From Phenylobacterium sp. SCN 70-31 (GTDB lineage Bacteria; Pseudomonadota; Alphaproteobacteria; Caulobacterales; Caulobacteraceae), in assembly GCF_001724605.1 (NCBI RefSeq), contig NZ_MEEX01000019.1, positions 35,608 through 99,607 on the forward strand: a DNA stretch of 64,000 nucleotides. The letters are read 5' to 3'. Below are positions 1 through 9,883 of this stretch, piece by piece (within the stretch, counting starts at the first letter, position 1; each line of letters begins with the position of its first letter). The notes below the pieces were generated by a model. It was not told where the DNA came from. It made no database searches and worked only from the letters and a program-made list of their open reading frames with translations. The position numbers were made by a program, and so were the translations under genes.

Positions 1-225
1 CGCGGGCCGTCCGGCGGCGGCCCGCGCGGCTTCGGCCAGGGCGGCTTCGGCCGCCGCCGTCAGGTCCGCCCGCGCAGGCAAGGGAAGACCCAGGGCGCGG
101 CAGCCGCGCTCCATGCGTTCGACATGGTCGTCCCAGTATTCCAGCACCCCGCCCGCCCACAGCACCGTTTCGAACAGGCCGTGGCCCAGGGTGAATCCGC
201 GGTCGTTTAGGGCGATGTCGCTCAT
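1..225 (-). CDS. pabC: Aminodeoxychorismate lyase PabC, N-terminal part (gene runs off the left edge)
   Basis: Pyridoxal-phosphate class IV aminotransferase-fold lyase that would release pyruvate from aminodeoxychorismate to give p-aminobenzoate for folate. Only the first 75 residues are in the window. They read MSDIALNDRGFTLGHGLFET, the classic fold-type IV opening (R-G..-GhGhFET) shared by PabC and branched-chain aminotransferases. The ATG at 225 overlaps the TGA of pabB (ATGA), so the two are translationally coupled and the pairing with pabB favours PabC over IlvE. The catalytic lysine and the rest of the protein lie outside the window, so the choice between family members rests on context. 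Confidence 0.8.
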   Translation of the reverse strand, partial: MSDIALNDRGFTLGHGLFETVLWAGGVLEYWDDHVERMERGCRALGLPLPARADLTAAAEAALAEAARAAAGRPA

Positions 226-1604
226 CTTGGGGCGTCCGCAGCGGGTTCGGTCAACGCCTTCAGGATGGCGCCGATCTTGGCCGTGGTCTCGTCCGTCTCG
301 GCGACGGGATCGCTGTCGGCGACCACACCGCCCCCGGCGCGCGCTTCGAACGCCCATCCCGCCGGATTTTCGGTCAGCTCCTCGACCAGCGCCACCGTCC
401 GGATGAGCACCGAAGCCTCCAGCGCACCGTCGACACCCGCCCAGAACAGGCTGCCGCAGTAAGGGCCGCGCGGGGCCTCGTGGTCGGCGATCACCCGCAT
501 GGCCTGCAGCTTCGGAGCGCCCGTCACCGAGCCCGGCGGGAAGGCCGCCAGAAAAGCGTCCCAGGCGCTCTTGTCCGGGGCCAGCCGCGCCCGCACCGTG
601 GAGACCAGGTGATGGACGTTGGCGTAGCTGCGCACGGCCGCGAACGCCGGGACGCTCACCGTGCCGGGTTCCGACACCCGCGCCAGGTCGTTGCGCATCA
701 GGTCCACGATCATCAGGTTCTCGGCCCGATCCTTGTCGCTGGCCGCAAGCTCCGCCGCCAGGGCGGCGTCCGAGGCCGGGTCCGCGCCGCGCGGCCGGGT
801 GCCCTTGATCGGCCAGGTCTCGGCCCACAGCCCGCCCTCGCCGGGCCGCACCGACAGGAAGCGCTCGGGCGAATTCGACACCAGCGCCCGCCCCGGCAAC
901 CGCAGCCAGGCGGCATAGCCGGCCGCGCTGCTCGCCGCGAGCCGGCGGAAGAGGTCGTAGGGCGTCACGTCCGCCTCGAGCCGGCCGCGCCAGGCGCGGG
1001 CCAGATTCGCCTGGAAGATCTCGCCGGCGGCGATCCTCGCCACCGTCTGCGCGACGGCGGCGGCATGCGCGTCGTCCGTCACCGAAAGCTCGACGGACGC
1101 CGCCAGAACGTCCCGGCGGGACGGGGGTCTTGGGGCGTCCAGCCAGCTCAGGGCGAAGTCGGCCGCCGCCGCCGCCGCGCGAGGATCGGGTCCGCGACCG
1201 ATGGCCAGCGCCCGCCGTCGATCAGCGTGGAAGGCCAGCAGCGCCGGATAGCGCAACAGGGTGAGGTCGGGCCAGACGCCGTCGCGGGCCTGCGGCGTGG
1301 TGGGCTCGAGCACCGCGCCCAGTTCGTAGCCGGCCAACCCCACCACCCCGCCCAGGAACGGCGGGCCATCCGTCGGCGGTTGGGGCGGTCCCAACAGGCC
1401 GGCCAGGTCCAGGCTGTCCTCCGACACCGCATCGGGCCGGCGGAGGACGTACGACCAGCCCTCGGCCGACAGCAGCACGCAGCCGTAGGTCTCGTCCGCG
1501 AAAGCCGCGCCGACAGCCACGGGATCGGCCCAGGCCGTCGCGCGCACGGCGAGGCAGGCCAGCGGATCGGCGATCGACGGGGGGTGTGGGGCGGCGTGCG
1601 GCAC
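222..1604 (-). CDS. pabB: Aminodeoxychorismate synthase component I, PabB
   Basis: Chorismate-binding enzyme that makes 4-amino-4-deoxychorismate from chorismate and ammonia, cytosolic, first committed step to p-aminobenzoate. The 460-residue protein has the anthranilate-synthase fold. The diagnostic motif is PIKGT at residues 265-269; its lysine is the PabB nucleophile, whereas TrpE has PIAGT, which argues against anthranilate synthase. GSVTGAPK follows at 358-365, with AENLMIVDLMRND at 294-306 and a C-terminal glycine-rich GGGVVADSDP segment. There is no fused amidotransferase, so a separate PabA is expected elsewhere. Start is a GTG at 1604, just inside the divergent gap facing the crotonase gene. 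The stop overlaps pabC by four bases. Confidence 0.93.
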   Translation of the reverse strand: MPHAAPHPPSIADPLACLAVRATAWADPVAVGAAFADETYGCVLLSAEGWSYVLRRPDAVSEDSLDLAGLLGPPQPPTDGPPFLGGVVGLAGYELGAVLEPTTPQARDGVWPDLTLLRYPALLAFHADRRRALAIGRGPDPRAAAAAADFALSWLDAPRPPSRRDVLAASVELSVTDDAHAAAVAQTVARIAAGEIFQANLARAWRGRLEADVTPYDLFRRLAASSAAGYAAWLRLPGRALVSNSPERFLSVRPGEGGLWAETWPIKGTRPRGADPASDAALAAELAASDKDRAENLMIVDLMRNDLARVSEPGTVSVPAFAAVRSYANVHHLVSTVRARLAPDKSAWDAFLAAFPPGSVTGAPKLQAMRVIADHEAPRGPYCGSLFWAGVDGALEASVLIRTVALVEELTENPAGWAFEARAGGGVVADSDPVAETDETTAKIGAILKALTEPAADAPR

Positions 1605-1694
1605 GCCGCCGCCTATAGCGCATCGCGGGCCGGTTGACCTTCCGCCTCGTCAAGCGCGCCCCCTGCCGGAAACAGACGACCAGGGAGGACGACG

Positions 1695-2552
1695 TTGGCC
1701 TACGAAACCATCCTCTACGAGATCGAAGGCCCGGTGCTGACGGTCACGCTGAACCGGCCCGAGAAGCTGAACGCCTACACCGCCGTCATGGGCGCGGAAC
1801 TGGCCGACGCCTTCCACCGCGCCGACGCGGACGACGACGTGCGCGTGGTGATCGTCACCGGCGCGGGCCGTGGTTTCTGCGCCGGGGCCGACATCTCGGG
1901 CGGCGCAGGCGCGTTCGACGCCCAGGCCGAGGGCTCGGTCGCCTTCGCCGCGCCCGGTCAGGCGCGGCAGGCCGGGGGCGGCTTCGTGGAAGCCATCTTC
2001 AACTGCCGCAAGCCGTCCATCGCGGCGATCAACGGCGCGGCGGCGGGTGTGGGTGCGACGCTCACCCTGCCGATGGACATCCGGCTCGCCGCCGAGACCG
2101 CGAAGATCGGCTTCGTCTTCGCCCGTCGCGGCCTGGTGCCCGAGGCCGGCAGCGCCTGGTTCCTGCCACGGCTGGTGGGCCTGCCGCAGGCGCTGCGCTG
2201 GTGCCTGACCGGCGCGATGGTCGGCCCTGACGAGGCCCACGCCGCCGGCCTCGTGGCCGAAGTTACACCCCTGGACGAACTGATGGCCCGCGCCCGTGCG
2301 CTGGCGCTGGAGATCGCCGAGAACACCGCCCCGGTATCGATCGCGCTGGCCCGTCAGATGCTGTGGCGGTTCTCGGGCGAGCCCGATCCCTGGGGCCTGC
2401 TGAAGGTGGACGGACCGCTCAGCCTGCAGCTCGGCGCAGGCGCCGACGTGCGCGAGGGGGTCGGCGCCTTCCTGGAGAAACGCCCGCCCCGCTTCCCTGG
2501 CAAGGTGTCCACCGACATGCCGCCGGGCTATCCGTGGTGGGAGAAGGCGTAA
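1695..2552 (+). CDS. Enoyl-CoA hydratase/isomerase family protein (crotonase)
   Basis: Crotonase-fold protein of 285 residues, expected to act on an acyl-CoA. The oxyanion-hole segment GFCAGADISGG lies near residues 57-67 and the second segment INGAAAGVGATLTLPMDIRL near 112-131, followed by ARRGLVPEAGSAWFLPRLVG. The usual first catalytic glutamate of true hydratases is replaced (AAGVGATLTL), while VPEAGS keeps the second acidic residue, so it may be an isomerase or hydrolase-type member. Start is TTG at 1695, chosen because GGGAGGA sits at 1683-1689 with good spacing and the protein opens MAYETILYE as in relatives. It is divergent from pabB and convergent with the epimerase gene five bases downstream. 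Substrate cannot be assigned. Confidence 0.88.
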   Translation: MAYETILYEIEGPVLTVTLNRPEKLNAYTAVMGAELADAFHRADADDDVRVVIVTGAGRGFCAGADISGGAGAFDAQAEGSVAFAAPGQARQAGGGFVEAIFNCRKPSIAAINGAAAGVGATLTLPMDIRLAAETAKIGFVFARRGLVPEAGSAWFLPRLVGLPQALRWCLTGAMVGPDEAHAAGLVAEVTPLDELMARARALALEIAENTAPVSIALARQMLWRFSGEPDPWGLLKVDGPLSLQLGAGADVREGVGAFLEKRPPRFPGKVSTDMPPGYPWWEKA

Positions 2553-2557
2553 CCCAC

Positions 2558-3589
2558 TCAGGGACGCGGGCCGGGGTCGCCCCAGAATCCCGCGTCCGGC
2601 GGGTGCAGCACGCCCCGCTCGATGCGGCAGCCGCCGGGCCGGTCGCGCGTCAGCCACCAGGGGCCGTCCAGGTCGACCGCGTCGGCGCCGGCCCCGATCC
2701 AGAGCGCGGGCGCGATCGCCAGGGAACTCGACACCATGCAGCCGGCCATCAGGCCCAGGCCCAGTCGGCGCGCCTCGGCCGCCATCGCGAGCGCCTCGGT
2801 GAGGCCTCCGGCCTTGTCCAGCTTGACGTTGACCACCTGATAGCGGTCGGCGACCCGGGTCACGTCGGCGGCGGTGTGGACGGACTCGTCGGCGCAGAGC
2901 GGCGCGGGATAGGCCAGGCCGGCGAGCGCGGCGTCCGCGTCGGCCGGCAACGGCTGCTCCACCATCGCCACCGGCAGCCGGGCGATCAGGTCGGCGAGGC
3001 CCATGAGGACATCCAGGGTCCAGCCCTCGTTCGGGTCCACGATCAGGCGGGCGCCGGGCGCGGCCCGCGCCACCGCCAGCAGGCGCGCCCCAGGATCGTC
3101 GGCGTCCAGCTTCACCTTCAGCAGCGGCGCGTCGGCCGACGCCACGGCGGCGGCGGCCATCGCCTCGGGGGCGTCCAGGCTGATCGTCACCGCCGTCGCC
3201 ATCGGGCCGGGCGCTTGTCGGCCCAGCCGCGCAGCGACGCTCTTGCCCGAGCGCCGCGCCTCCAGGTCCCGGAGCGCGCAGTCCAAGGCGTTGCGCGCCG
3301 CGCCTGCGGGCATGGCCGCCGCGACGGCGCGGGCGGGCTCGCCCCGCGCGATCCGGCCCGACGCCTCCGCCAGCGCGGCGAGCACCGTGTCCGGCGTCTC
3401 GCCGTAGCGGGCGTAGGGGACGCATTCGCCCAGGCCCAGCCGATCGCCGTCGCGGACCTCCGCCACCACCACCTCGGCATGGGTCTTCACGCCGCGCGAA
3501 ATGCGGAAGGGCGCCTTGAGCGGCAGGCGCTCGGCGTGCGCGGTCAGGACCTCGGCCACGACGGCGTTCTCCCCCATCCCCGCCGCCAC
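2558..3589 (-). CDS. L-Ala-D/L-Glu (dipeptide) epimerase, enolase superfamily
   Basis: Enolase-superfamily racemase of 343 residues, probably epimerising L-Ala-D-Glu from peptidoglycan turnover to L-Ala-L-Glu for reuse. Superfamily residues are visible in order: KVKLD (base on strand 2), DPNEGW, EQPL and CADES as the three metal-binding carboxylates, and KLDKAGG with the opposite base. The GCMVSSS segment and the later DLDGPWWL motif are typical of the dipeptide epimerase branch rather than mandelate racemase or muconate cycloisomerase; the DxD motif is the one that holds the substrate amino group. Start is ATG at 3589. It converges on the crotonase gene and is divergent from the membrane protein gene to its right. 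Confidence 0.87.
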   Translation of the reverse strand: MAAGMGENAVVAEVLTAHAERLPLKAPFRISRGVKTHAEVVVAEVRDGDRLGLGECVPYARYGETPDTVLAALAEASGRIARGEPARAVAAAMPAGAARNALDCALRDLEARRSGKSVAARLGRQAPGPMATAVTISLDAPEAMAAAAVASADAPLLKVKLDADDPGARLLAVARAAPGARLIVDPNEGWTLDVLMGLADLIARLPVAMVEQPLPADADAALAGLAYPAPLCADESVHTAADVTRVADRYQVVNVKLDKAGGLTEALAMAAEARRLGLGLMAGCMVSSSLAIAPALWIGAGADAVDLDGPWWLTRDRPGGCRIERGVLHPPDAGFWGDPGPRP

Positions 3590-3663
3590 GTCGACAGGGC
3601 CAGCAACCCGTGATTACTCTCGGGTCAGACATCGCCCCCCCGGGGACGATTGGGGGGAGCGAC

Positions 3664-4485
3664 ATGACGGACACCACCGCCGCGGAAACGCGCAAGCTCG
3701 ACATCGGCCGCGTGATGGGCGGCACGTTCTCGGTCATCGGCCGGAATTTCGTGACCTTCGCGGTCCTGGGTCTGATCCTGGCCGGCCTGCCGACCGGGCT
3801 GATGTACGTTCTCCAGACCTCGGCGATGACCGAGCAGCTCGCCGCGATGGAGACGGGCGACCTCGGCGCAACCGGCGCCTATTTCGGCAATGTCGGCCTG
3901 AGTGTGGTGGTCCTCATGATCACCACCGCCATCCTTCAGGGCGCGCTCATCCATGCCGTCGTCCAGGATTTCAGCGGCGCCCGCGCCTCCATCGGCGAGG
4001 CCCTGGCCACCGGACTGCGCGCCTTCCTCCCGCTGATCGCGGTGAGCATTCTCTACACCCTGGCGATCATGCTGGGGTTCGTTCTGCTCATCGTGCCCGG
4101 AATCATGATCGCCATCGCGCTGTGCGTCTGCGCGCCCGCGGTCGTGGCGGACCGGTCGGGAGTCTTCGGCGCTTTCACGCGCTCGCGCGCCCTCACCCGC
4201 GGCAACCGCTGGCGGATCTTCGCCCTGTTCGTCGTTCTCTTCGTGCTCCTGATGGTGGTCGGCGCCGTCGTCGCCGTCGTCGCGGGCGCGCTGGCCTTCG
4301 CGAACCCCACCGCCCTGCAAGACCCGAGCGCCCTGGCGACCAACCCGCTGATGATCGCGCTCAACGTCGTCCAGCAGACCCTATCCGCCATCCTCAGCGC
4401 GGCGCTGATCTCGGTGCTGTACGTCGAGCTGCGTCAGGCCAAGGAGGGGCTGGGCGCAAAGGACCTGGCCGACATCTTCAACTGA
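3664..4485 (+). CDS. Multi-pass membrane protein of the YciC / glycerophosphodiesterase-membrane-domain type
   Basis: Integral membrane protein of 273 residues with about six hydrophobic segments (for instance FAVLGLILAGLPTGLMYVL and FALFVVLFVLLMVVGAVVAV) and short polar loops. The segment AFTRSRALTRGNRWRIFALF is the characteristic cytosolic loop of this loosely related group of proteins (UPF0259/GPDPase_memb-like). No catalytic residues are seen and no function is known. Start is ATG at 3664, with GGGGGGAG at 3653-3660 as ribosome binding site; a longer reading from 3610 has no such site. Its last eight bases overlap the end of the convergent RDD gene. Confidence 0.75.
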   Translation: MTDTTAAETRKLDIGRVMGGTFSVIGRNFVTFAVLGLILAGLPTGLMYVLQTSAMTEQLAAMETGDLGATGAYFGNVGLSVVVLMITTAILQGALIHAVVQDFSGARASIGEALATGLRAFLPLIAVSILYTLAIMLGFVLLIVPGIMIAIALCVCAPAVVADRSGVFGAFTRSRALTRGNRWRIFALFVVLFVLLMVVGAVVAVVAGALAFANPTALQDPSALATNPLMIALNVVQQTLSAILSAALISVLYVELRQAKEGLGAKDLADIFN

Positions 4486-5407
4486 CGTCGAACTTGTCCC
4501 GACGGCGGCGGCCGAACAGCAGGCGGCTCTCCAGCCGCCCTCGGAGCGCGACGTAGTAGGCGTTGAGGAAGGTGACGTCGGCCGTGTCGGCGGGCCCTTC
4601 CCAGGCGATCTTGTCCCGGATACGCCCGGCCACCGCCGCCATCGCCTTTCGGTCGCCCGCCCGGATCACGTCTTCCAGCACGTGGAGTTCGCGGATGCCG
4701 TAGGCGTCGAGCTGGGCCGGCGAGAACGCCAGCCCGCTGGAGACGCGACGGTCGGCGTCGGCGAGGTCGGCCTGCAGCACGCGCCGGGGCGCCTTCACGA
4801 CGATCGTTCCCGCCACGAGGTCGCCCAGCCGCCGCCGGTCGGCGTTGAACAGCGGGAACAGGACCAGCACCAGGCTCCAGATGGCGCCCAGGCCGATGAG
4901 CGCGGCGTCTACCCCCTCGCCGCGCATCATGAAGAAGGTGGCGGGCAGGAACACCTCGACCTCGCGCATGGCGTTCCGCGCGAAGACCGCGTCGGCGGTG
5001 AGCCGCCCCCCGTCGGCCGAGGCGACCCGGAGGCCCATCAACCGCTTGCCCGGCGTCGCCGCCCGCGACCGCGCCTCGAACCAGAAGAAGTAGAAGTTCC
5101 GGCCCAGGAACCAGCCCAGGATGGCGACGATCACCGCCCCCTGTCCCAGCCACGTCGCACCGGTCGCCCAGACGGCCAGGGCCACCATCAGACCGAACAC
5201 CAGCAGGCCGGCGCCCAGGATCAGCAGGTCGAGAGCCATGGCGCTCAGCCGCTCGCCGTATCCGCCCACCTGGAGCCGGAGGTCCACGCCTTCGGGGGTG
5301 ACCAGTTCGCGATAGCCGTCGAAGCGGCGTCGGGCCCCGCGGCCGCGCGCCGGGCGGCGTCCCCAGAACGACCGCCGCGTTCCGGCGGGAGGGGCGGGCG
5401 CGGTCAC
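4478..5407 (-). CDS. RDD-domain membrane protein, last gene of the MoxR operon
   Basis: Protein of 309 residues with an RDD domain: roughly four hydrophobic segments beginning with GYGERLSAMALDLLILGAG (Arg and Asp typical of the family near residue 55) and containing EARSRAATPGKRLMGLRV, the conserved PGKxxxGLRV block. A hydrophilic C-terminal tail of about 110 residues is extra compared with minimal RDD proteins. Start is GTG at 5407, overlapping the TGA of the SpoIIM-like gene (GTGA); an apparent ORF extending far upstream merely runs through that gene. In this six-gene operon RDD, SpoIIM, DUF58 and MoxR recur together in many bacteria; RDD proteins are thought to be transporters or membrane anchors but the role here is not known. 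Confidence 0.85.
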   Translation of the reverse strand: MTAPAPPAGTRRSFWGRRPARGRGARRRFDGYRELVTPEGVDLRLQVGGYGERLSAMALDLLILGAGLLVFGLMVALAVWATGATWLGQGAVIVAILGWFLGRNFYFFWFEARSRAATPGKRLMGLRVASADGGRLTADAVFARNAMREVEVFLPATFFMMRGEGVDAALIGLGAIWSLVLVLFPLFNADRRRLGDLVAGTIVVKAPRRVLQADLADADRRVSSGLAFSPAQLDAYGIRELHVLEDVIRAGDRKAMAAVAGRIRDKIAWEGPADTADVTFLNAYYVALRGRLESRLLFGRRRRDKFDVS

Positions 5408-6402
5408 GACGCAGCTTTCCGGGGCCAGTAGAAGTAGGCCAGCCAGCCCGCCAGCGTCGTGGCCGCGATGGCGTAGCGGACGAGGTCGTGGGTGATGAGC
5501 TGGCGGCCCAGCCCCTCCAGCAGGCCGGCGACCATCAGCATGCAGACCACGCCCGCCATGGCCGTGGCCGCGCGCCGGCCCGCGGCGGCGGCGGCGTCCA
5601 GGCGCGTCCGGTCGCCGGGGAAGATCACCGACCAGCCGATGGAGAAGCCCGCCGCGCCAGCCAGGATCACCGCGAACAGTTCGGTGGCGCCGTGGATCAT
5701 CAGCCATCCGCCAGCCTCGAAGCCCAGGTTGCGCGAGGCGAACAGAGCCAGGAAGGCGCCCAACATGCCGCCGTTCAGCACCATCAACGCCGCCGTGGGC
5801 GCGCAGAGCAGGAAGCCGAGGGCGAAGGCGAACAGCGCCACCTGGGCGTTGTGGGCGAAGAGGAACGCCGCGAACACCGTCAGCCCGTCGCCGACGCTGG
5901 CGTCGTGGTCGTAGAGGGTCTCGCGCAGGAACTCCGTCGACGCCGACGGATCGCGGCCGCCGGCCAGTCCCGGATTGACGAAGCTGTGGAACCAGTCCGG
6001 GTCGCCCGTCACCAGCAGGAAGGCCACCAGGGCGGCCACCGCCGAGATCGCAAACGAGGCCAGGGTCTCGCGCCACAGCGCCTGCACCGCGTTCGGCCAG
6101 TCGTATCGGAAGAAGCGGGCCAGCCGCTCGGGCAGGCGGGTGCGCGCGCCGTAGACGAAGAAGTAGGCCCGCGTGCAGAGGCTCTCCAGATAGCCGGTCA
6201 GGCTCTGATCCAGCGAGATCGAACGAGCCACCGACAGCGACGACAGCGCCTGACGGTAGAGCACCGGCATCTCCAGAAGTTCGTCGGGGGACAGGCGGGC
6301 CGCGCCGCCGGCCTCCGCCTTGTCCAGCAGCCGCTCCAGGCGCCGCCAGTCCGCCTCGCGCTCGGCCCGGAACCGCCAGCTCTTGAGGTGCAGCTCGGAC
6401 AT
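5404..6402 (-). CDS. Stage II sporulation protein M-like membrane protein
   Basis: Protein of 332 residues with a soluble N-terminal third (to about residue 105, rich in Arg/Glu and helix-forming) followed by about six membrane segments, matching the SpoIIM family as found outside sporeformers. Family hallmarks seen are FLFAHNAQVALFAFALGF, LNGGMLGAF and the HGATELFAVILAGAAGF stretch. The organism is Gram-negative and would not sporulate, so the sporulation name is only a family label. Overlaps: its ATG at 6402 shares one base with the DUF58 stop, its stop overlaps the RDD start. Context suggests a membrane partner of the MoxR ATPase system. Confidence 0.87.
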   Translation of the reverse strand: MSELHLKSWRFRAEREADWRRLERLLDKAEAGGAARLSPDELLEMPVLYRQALSSLSVARSISLDQSLTGYLESLCTRAYFFVYGARTRLPERLARFFRYDWPNAVQALWRETLASFAISAVAALVAFLLVTGDPDWFHSFVNPGLAGGRDPSASTEFLRETLYDHDASVGDGLTVFAAFLFAHNAQVALFAFALGFLLCAPTAALMVLNGGMLGAFLALFASRNLGFEAGGWLMIHGATELFAVILAGAAGFSIGWSVIFPGDRTRLDAAAAAGRRAATAMAGVVCMLMVAGLLEGLGRQLITHDLVRYAIAATTLAGWLAYFYWPRKAAS

Positions 6403-7715
6403 CAGACCAGTCCCCGCCGCTTCACGTCGAGGTATTCGTTGAGCAGCACCGAGGCCAGGGCGTCCGCGGGCGCGTCCACGATCTGGGCTCCCAGCCGGCG
6501 CAGGCGGGCGGTCACCGCCTCGCGCTGGCGCAGGAGGCGCTCGGCGATGACCGTGCGGGTGACGTCCTCGGGGGTGACCGGCTCGGCCGTCACCCGACGC
6601 TCGACCTCCTCGTCGCGGAACACCACGAACAGGACCACGTGCGTGCGCAGCAGCCGCGCGACGTTCTCCACCATCAGCTCGGCCGAGGTGGCGTCGGCGA
6701 AATCAGTGAAGACCACCACCGTCGCCCGCCGGTCCAGCCGCCCCGACAGCGCCGTGAGGCCCAGGGTGAAGTTGGTCTCTTCCACCGAGTAATCGATCCC
6801 GGCGCAGATCCGCTGGACCAGGGGGAACGCCGACGGTCCCGAGGCCGCGCCGCTGGCCACCCGCGGTCTGGAGTCGAAGGCGAAGACCCCCACCCGGTCG
6901 CCCATCCGGAGCGAGACGAAAGCCAGCAGCAGCGCGGCGTTGATCGACCGGTCCAGTCGCGGCAGGCCGGCGACGGGGGCGCTCATCAGCCGGCCGCAGT
7001 CCAGCGCCAGCATCACCTGGTGGTTCCGCTCGGTGCGGTATTCGCGGCCGATCAGGCGGGCGTGGCGGGCGCTCTGCTTCCAGTCGATGTCGCCCAGATC
7101 CATGCCGGTCTGGAATTCCTTCAGCGCGTGGAACTCGGCGCCCTCGCCCGTGTCGATCAGCGGCTTGGCGCCCAGCGGCGCGTCGCGGGCGAACAGCCTC
7201 AGCGCCTGTTCCTTGACCCCGGCAATGTCGGGCAGGATCGGTACGACGGCGCCCGGCGACACCTCGCGTTGCAGCCACATCAGCCCCAGCGGCCCACGCC
7301 AGCGCACCCAAAGCGCCTCGACCCGCCCCTCGCCGCGGCGCACGGCCTCCAGGGTCAGCTCGGCCTCGGCCCGGCCCTCGCGCGTCGCCAGCACCCGCCG
7401 GTCGGGCGTCACCGTCAACCGCGGTCCCACGCCCGCCGCCACCTCCACGCGCGGCGGCGCGGCCCGCTCGAAGGCGGCGGTGACCCGCAAGGTCTCGGGC
7501 CGCCCCATGCCCATCAGCGGCGGCGCGGCGGCGGACAGCGTCAGCGCACGCGGCGAGGCCGCCAGCATGACGTCCGCCAGCATCAGGCCCACGGCCAACA
7601 AGATCCACGCCGCCGCCAGCGTCCAGAGCTGGGGCGCGGCCACGGCCAGGGCCAGGGCCGGCGCGGCGCCGGCGGCCATCAGGCCGATCGCCCGGGCTGT
7701 GGGATAGAGGCCCAC
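6402..7715 (-). CDS. DUF58 domain protein (VWA-like partner of MoxR)
   Basis: Protein of 437 residues. Two hydrophobic segments occupy the first 55 residues, then a beta-rich periplasmic-like or cytosolic region, then the DUF58 domain with its signature GMDLGDIDWKQSARHARL near residues 205-222 and a degenerate von Willebrand A fold (ALDCGRLMSAP, VVVFTDFADATS). DUF58 proteins are the usual substrates or adaptors of MoxR AAA ATPases. The gene lies four bases downstream of moxR and its stop overlaps the next gene start, supporting co-translation. The metal-ion-dependent adhesion site is incomplete (DCGR instead of DxSxS), which is common in DUF58. Confidence 0.88.
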   Translation of the reverse strand: MGLYPTARAIGLMAAGAAPALALAVAAPQLWTLAAAWILLAVGLMLADVMLAASPRALTLSAAAPPLMGMGRPETLRVTAAFERAAPPRVEVAAGVGPRLTVTPDRRVLATREGRAEAELTLEAVRRGEGRVEALWVRWRGPLGLMWLQREVSPGAVVPILPDIAGVKEQALRLFARDAPLGAKPLIDTGEGAEFHALKEFQTGMDLGDIDWKQSARHARLIGREYRTERNHQVMLALDCGRLMSAPVAGLPRLDRSINAALLLAFVSLRMGDRVGVFAFDSRPRVASGAASGPSAFPLVQRICAGIDYSVEETNFTLGLTALSGRLDRRATVVVFTDFADATSAELMVENVARLLRTHVVLFVVFRDEEVERRVTAEPVTPEDVTRTVIAERLLRQREAVTARLRRLGAQIVDAPADALASVLLNEYLDVKRRGLV

Positions 7716-7719
7716 CGGG

Positions 7720-8662
<943 letters not shown>

Positions 8663-8676
<14 letters not shown>

Positions 8677-9883
8677 GCGTGAGTTCTCCCTTCCAGTCGT
8701 AGAGCTTGCGGGCGACCCCCAGCAGGTCGTCGCGGGTCTTCGCGCCCTGAGCCTCGGCGGCCATCTCGTCGGGCGAGGCGACACCGCGGCGTCGGGCCAG
8801 GTCGTCCAGCCAGTGTTCCTGGGCGGCGTGACCGCCCCCGGCGCGGATCACCATCCGGCGGATCACGCCGGCGTAGGCCGGGGCGAACTCGGCTTCCTTG
8901 CGCGCCATGCGGATCAGGTCGGCGGAATTGTCCACCAGCGCGCCGGCGCCCAGCGCGAAGGCCCGGCCCTCGCGGCGCGGCTGGCCGAACCGCGCCAGGG
9001 CGTGCAGCGCCATCAGCACCGTGGCCGCCAGGCCGATCAGGGTGGCCGCCAGCCACGGCGGCTCCAGCATCAGCCGGCCCAGCCCGCGCCCGCGCGCCAG
9101 GCCGTTCAGCGTCACGTCGAAGAGGATGGGCCGCTCGCCGCCGGCGCTGGCGGCCGACAGGATCGCCGCGCCGGCGCGCGCGTTGGCCAGTTCGGCCAGG
9201 CCCTGGTTGTTCAGCAGGTCGGGATCGGCCAGCAGGAGGATCTTGGGGTTTTCGACGGCGTAGGCGAGGACGATCTCGCCCTTCTCGTTCACCAGCGCCG
9301 GCGCCCAGCCCTCGCCGGTCACGGTCTGGAGCCGGTCGATCGGCCCCAGCGGCAGCACCGTGCCGGGATCGAACGGCCCGCCGGCGCCACGCAGAATCGG
9401 GCGCGTTACGGCCGAACCCGGTGTCAGCCGCGTGGCCTTGGCGTACCGCGACAGCAGCCGGTCGACGTCGCGGGCCGGCCGGACGTCGACCTTGCGCACC
9501 GCGCCCCGGCGCAACGGGTCGGGTGAGACCGCCCATTTCGGCATCACGATCAGGACGGCGGCGGCTTCGGCGAACGGATCCAACGCCTGGGTCCGCTCAT
9601 GGCCTTCGGGCGTGACGACGACCACGGCCTCGGCCAGCCCGCGCGGCGGGCTGCGGCTCACGCTGGCCGTCTCGCCCAAATTCCGGGCCAGGATCGGCGC
9701 GGCGGCGAAGCCGATCGCCGATCGCGACATCGCGTGCGCCCGCCCGTCGTTCCCGCTGCGCAGGTCGGGCGCATAGGCCGCCAGGACGGCCATGGCGGCG
9801 AACGCCACGACCCCAACGCCGATCAACGCCAGGATCGTCCGCGGCCGGAACGCGGGCGCGGCGGGCGTGGGCGCCTCGCTCAT
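8663..9883 (-). CDS. DUF4350 domain-containing membrane-anchored protein
   Basis: Protein of 406 residues with an N-terminal membrane segment ([20 protein letters not shown], about residues 17-36), a large extracytoplasmic domain containing the DUF4350 core ([29 protein letters not shown]) and a second membrane segment near residues 275-300 ([20 protein letters not shown]), then a cytosolic helical tail. DUF4350 resembles GldG/ABC-accessory periplasmic domains but has no known catalysis. The ATG at 9883 overlaps the TGA of the DUF4129 gene, and a GTG six bases earlier is the alternative. Second gene of the MoxR operon. Confidence 0.8.

Noticed and set aside
1650-3737. A 695-codon minus-strand frame spanning the crotonase and the dipeptide epimerase genes
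   Set aside because: Arg/Gly/Ala-rich low-complexity product, out of frame with the recognisable epimerase and antisense to the crotonase; a product of high G+C.
4478-6076. A 532-codon frame joining SpoIIM-like and RDD regions
   Set aside because: The N-terminal portion is an out-of-frame reading of the SpoIIM-like gene; a GTG start overlapping that gene's stop explains the RDD protein.
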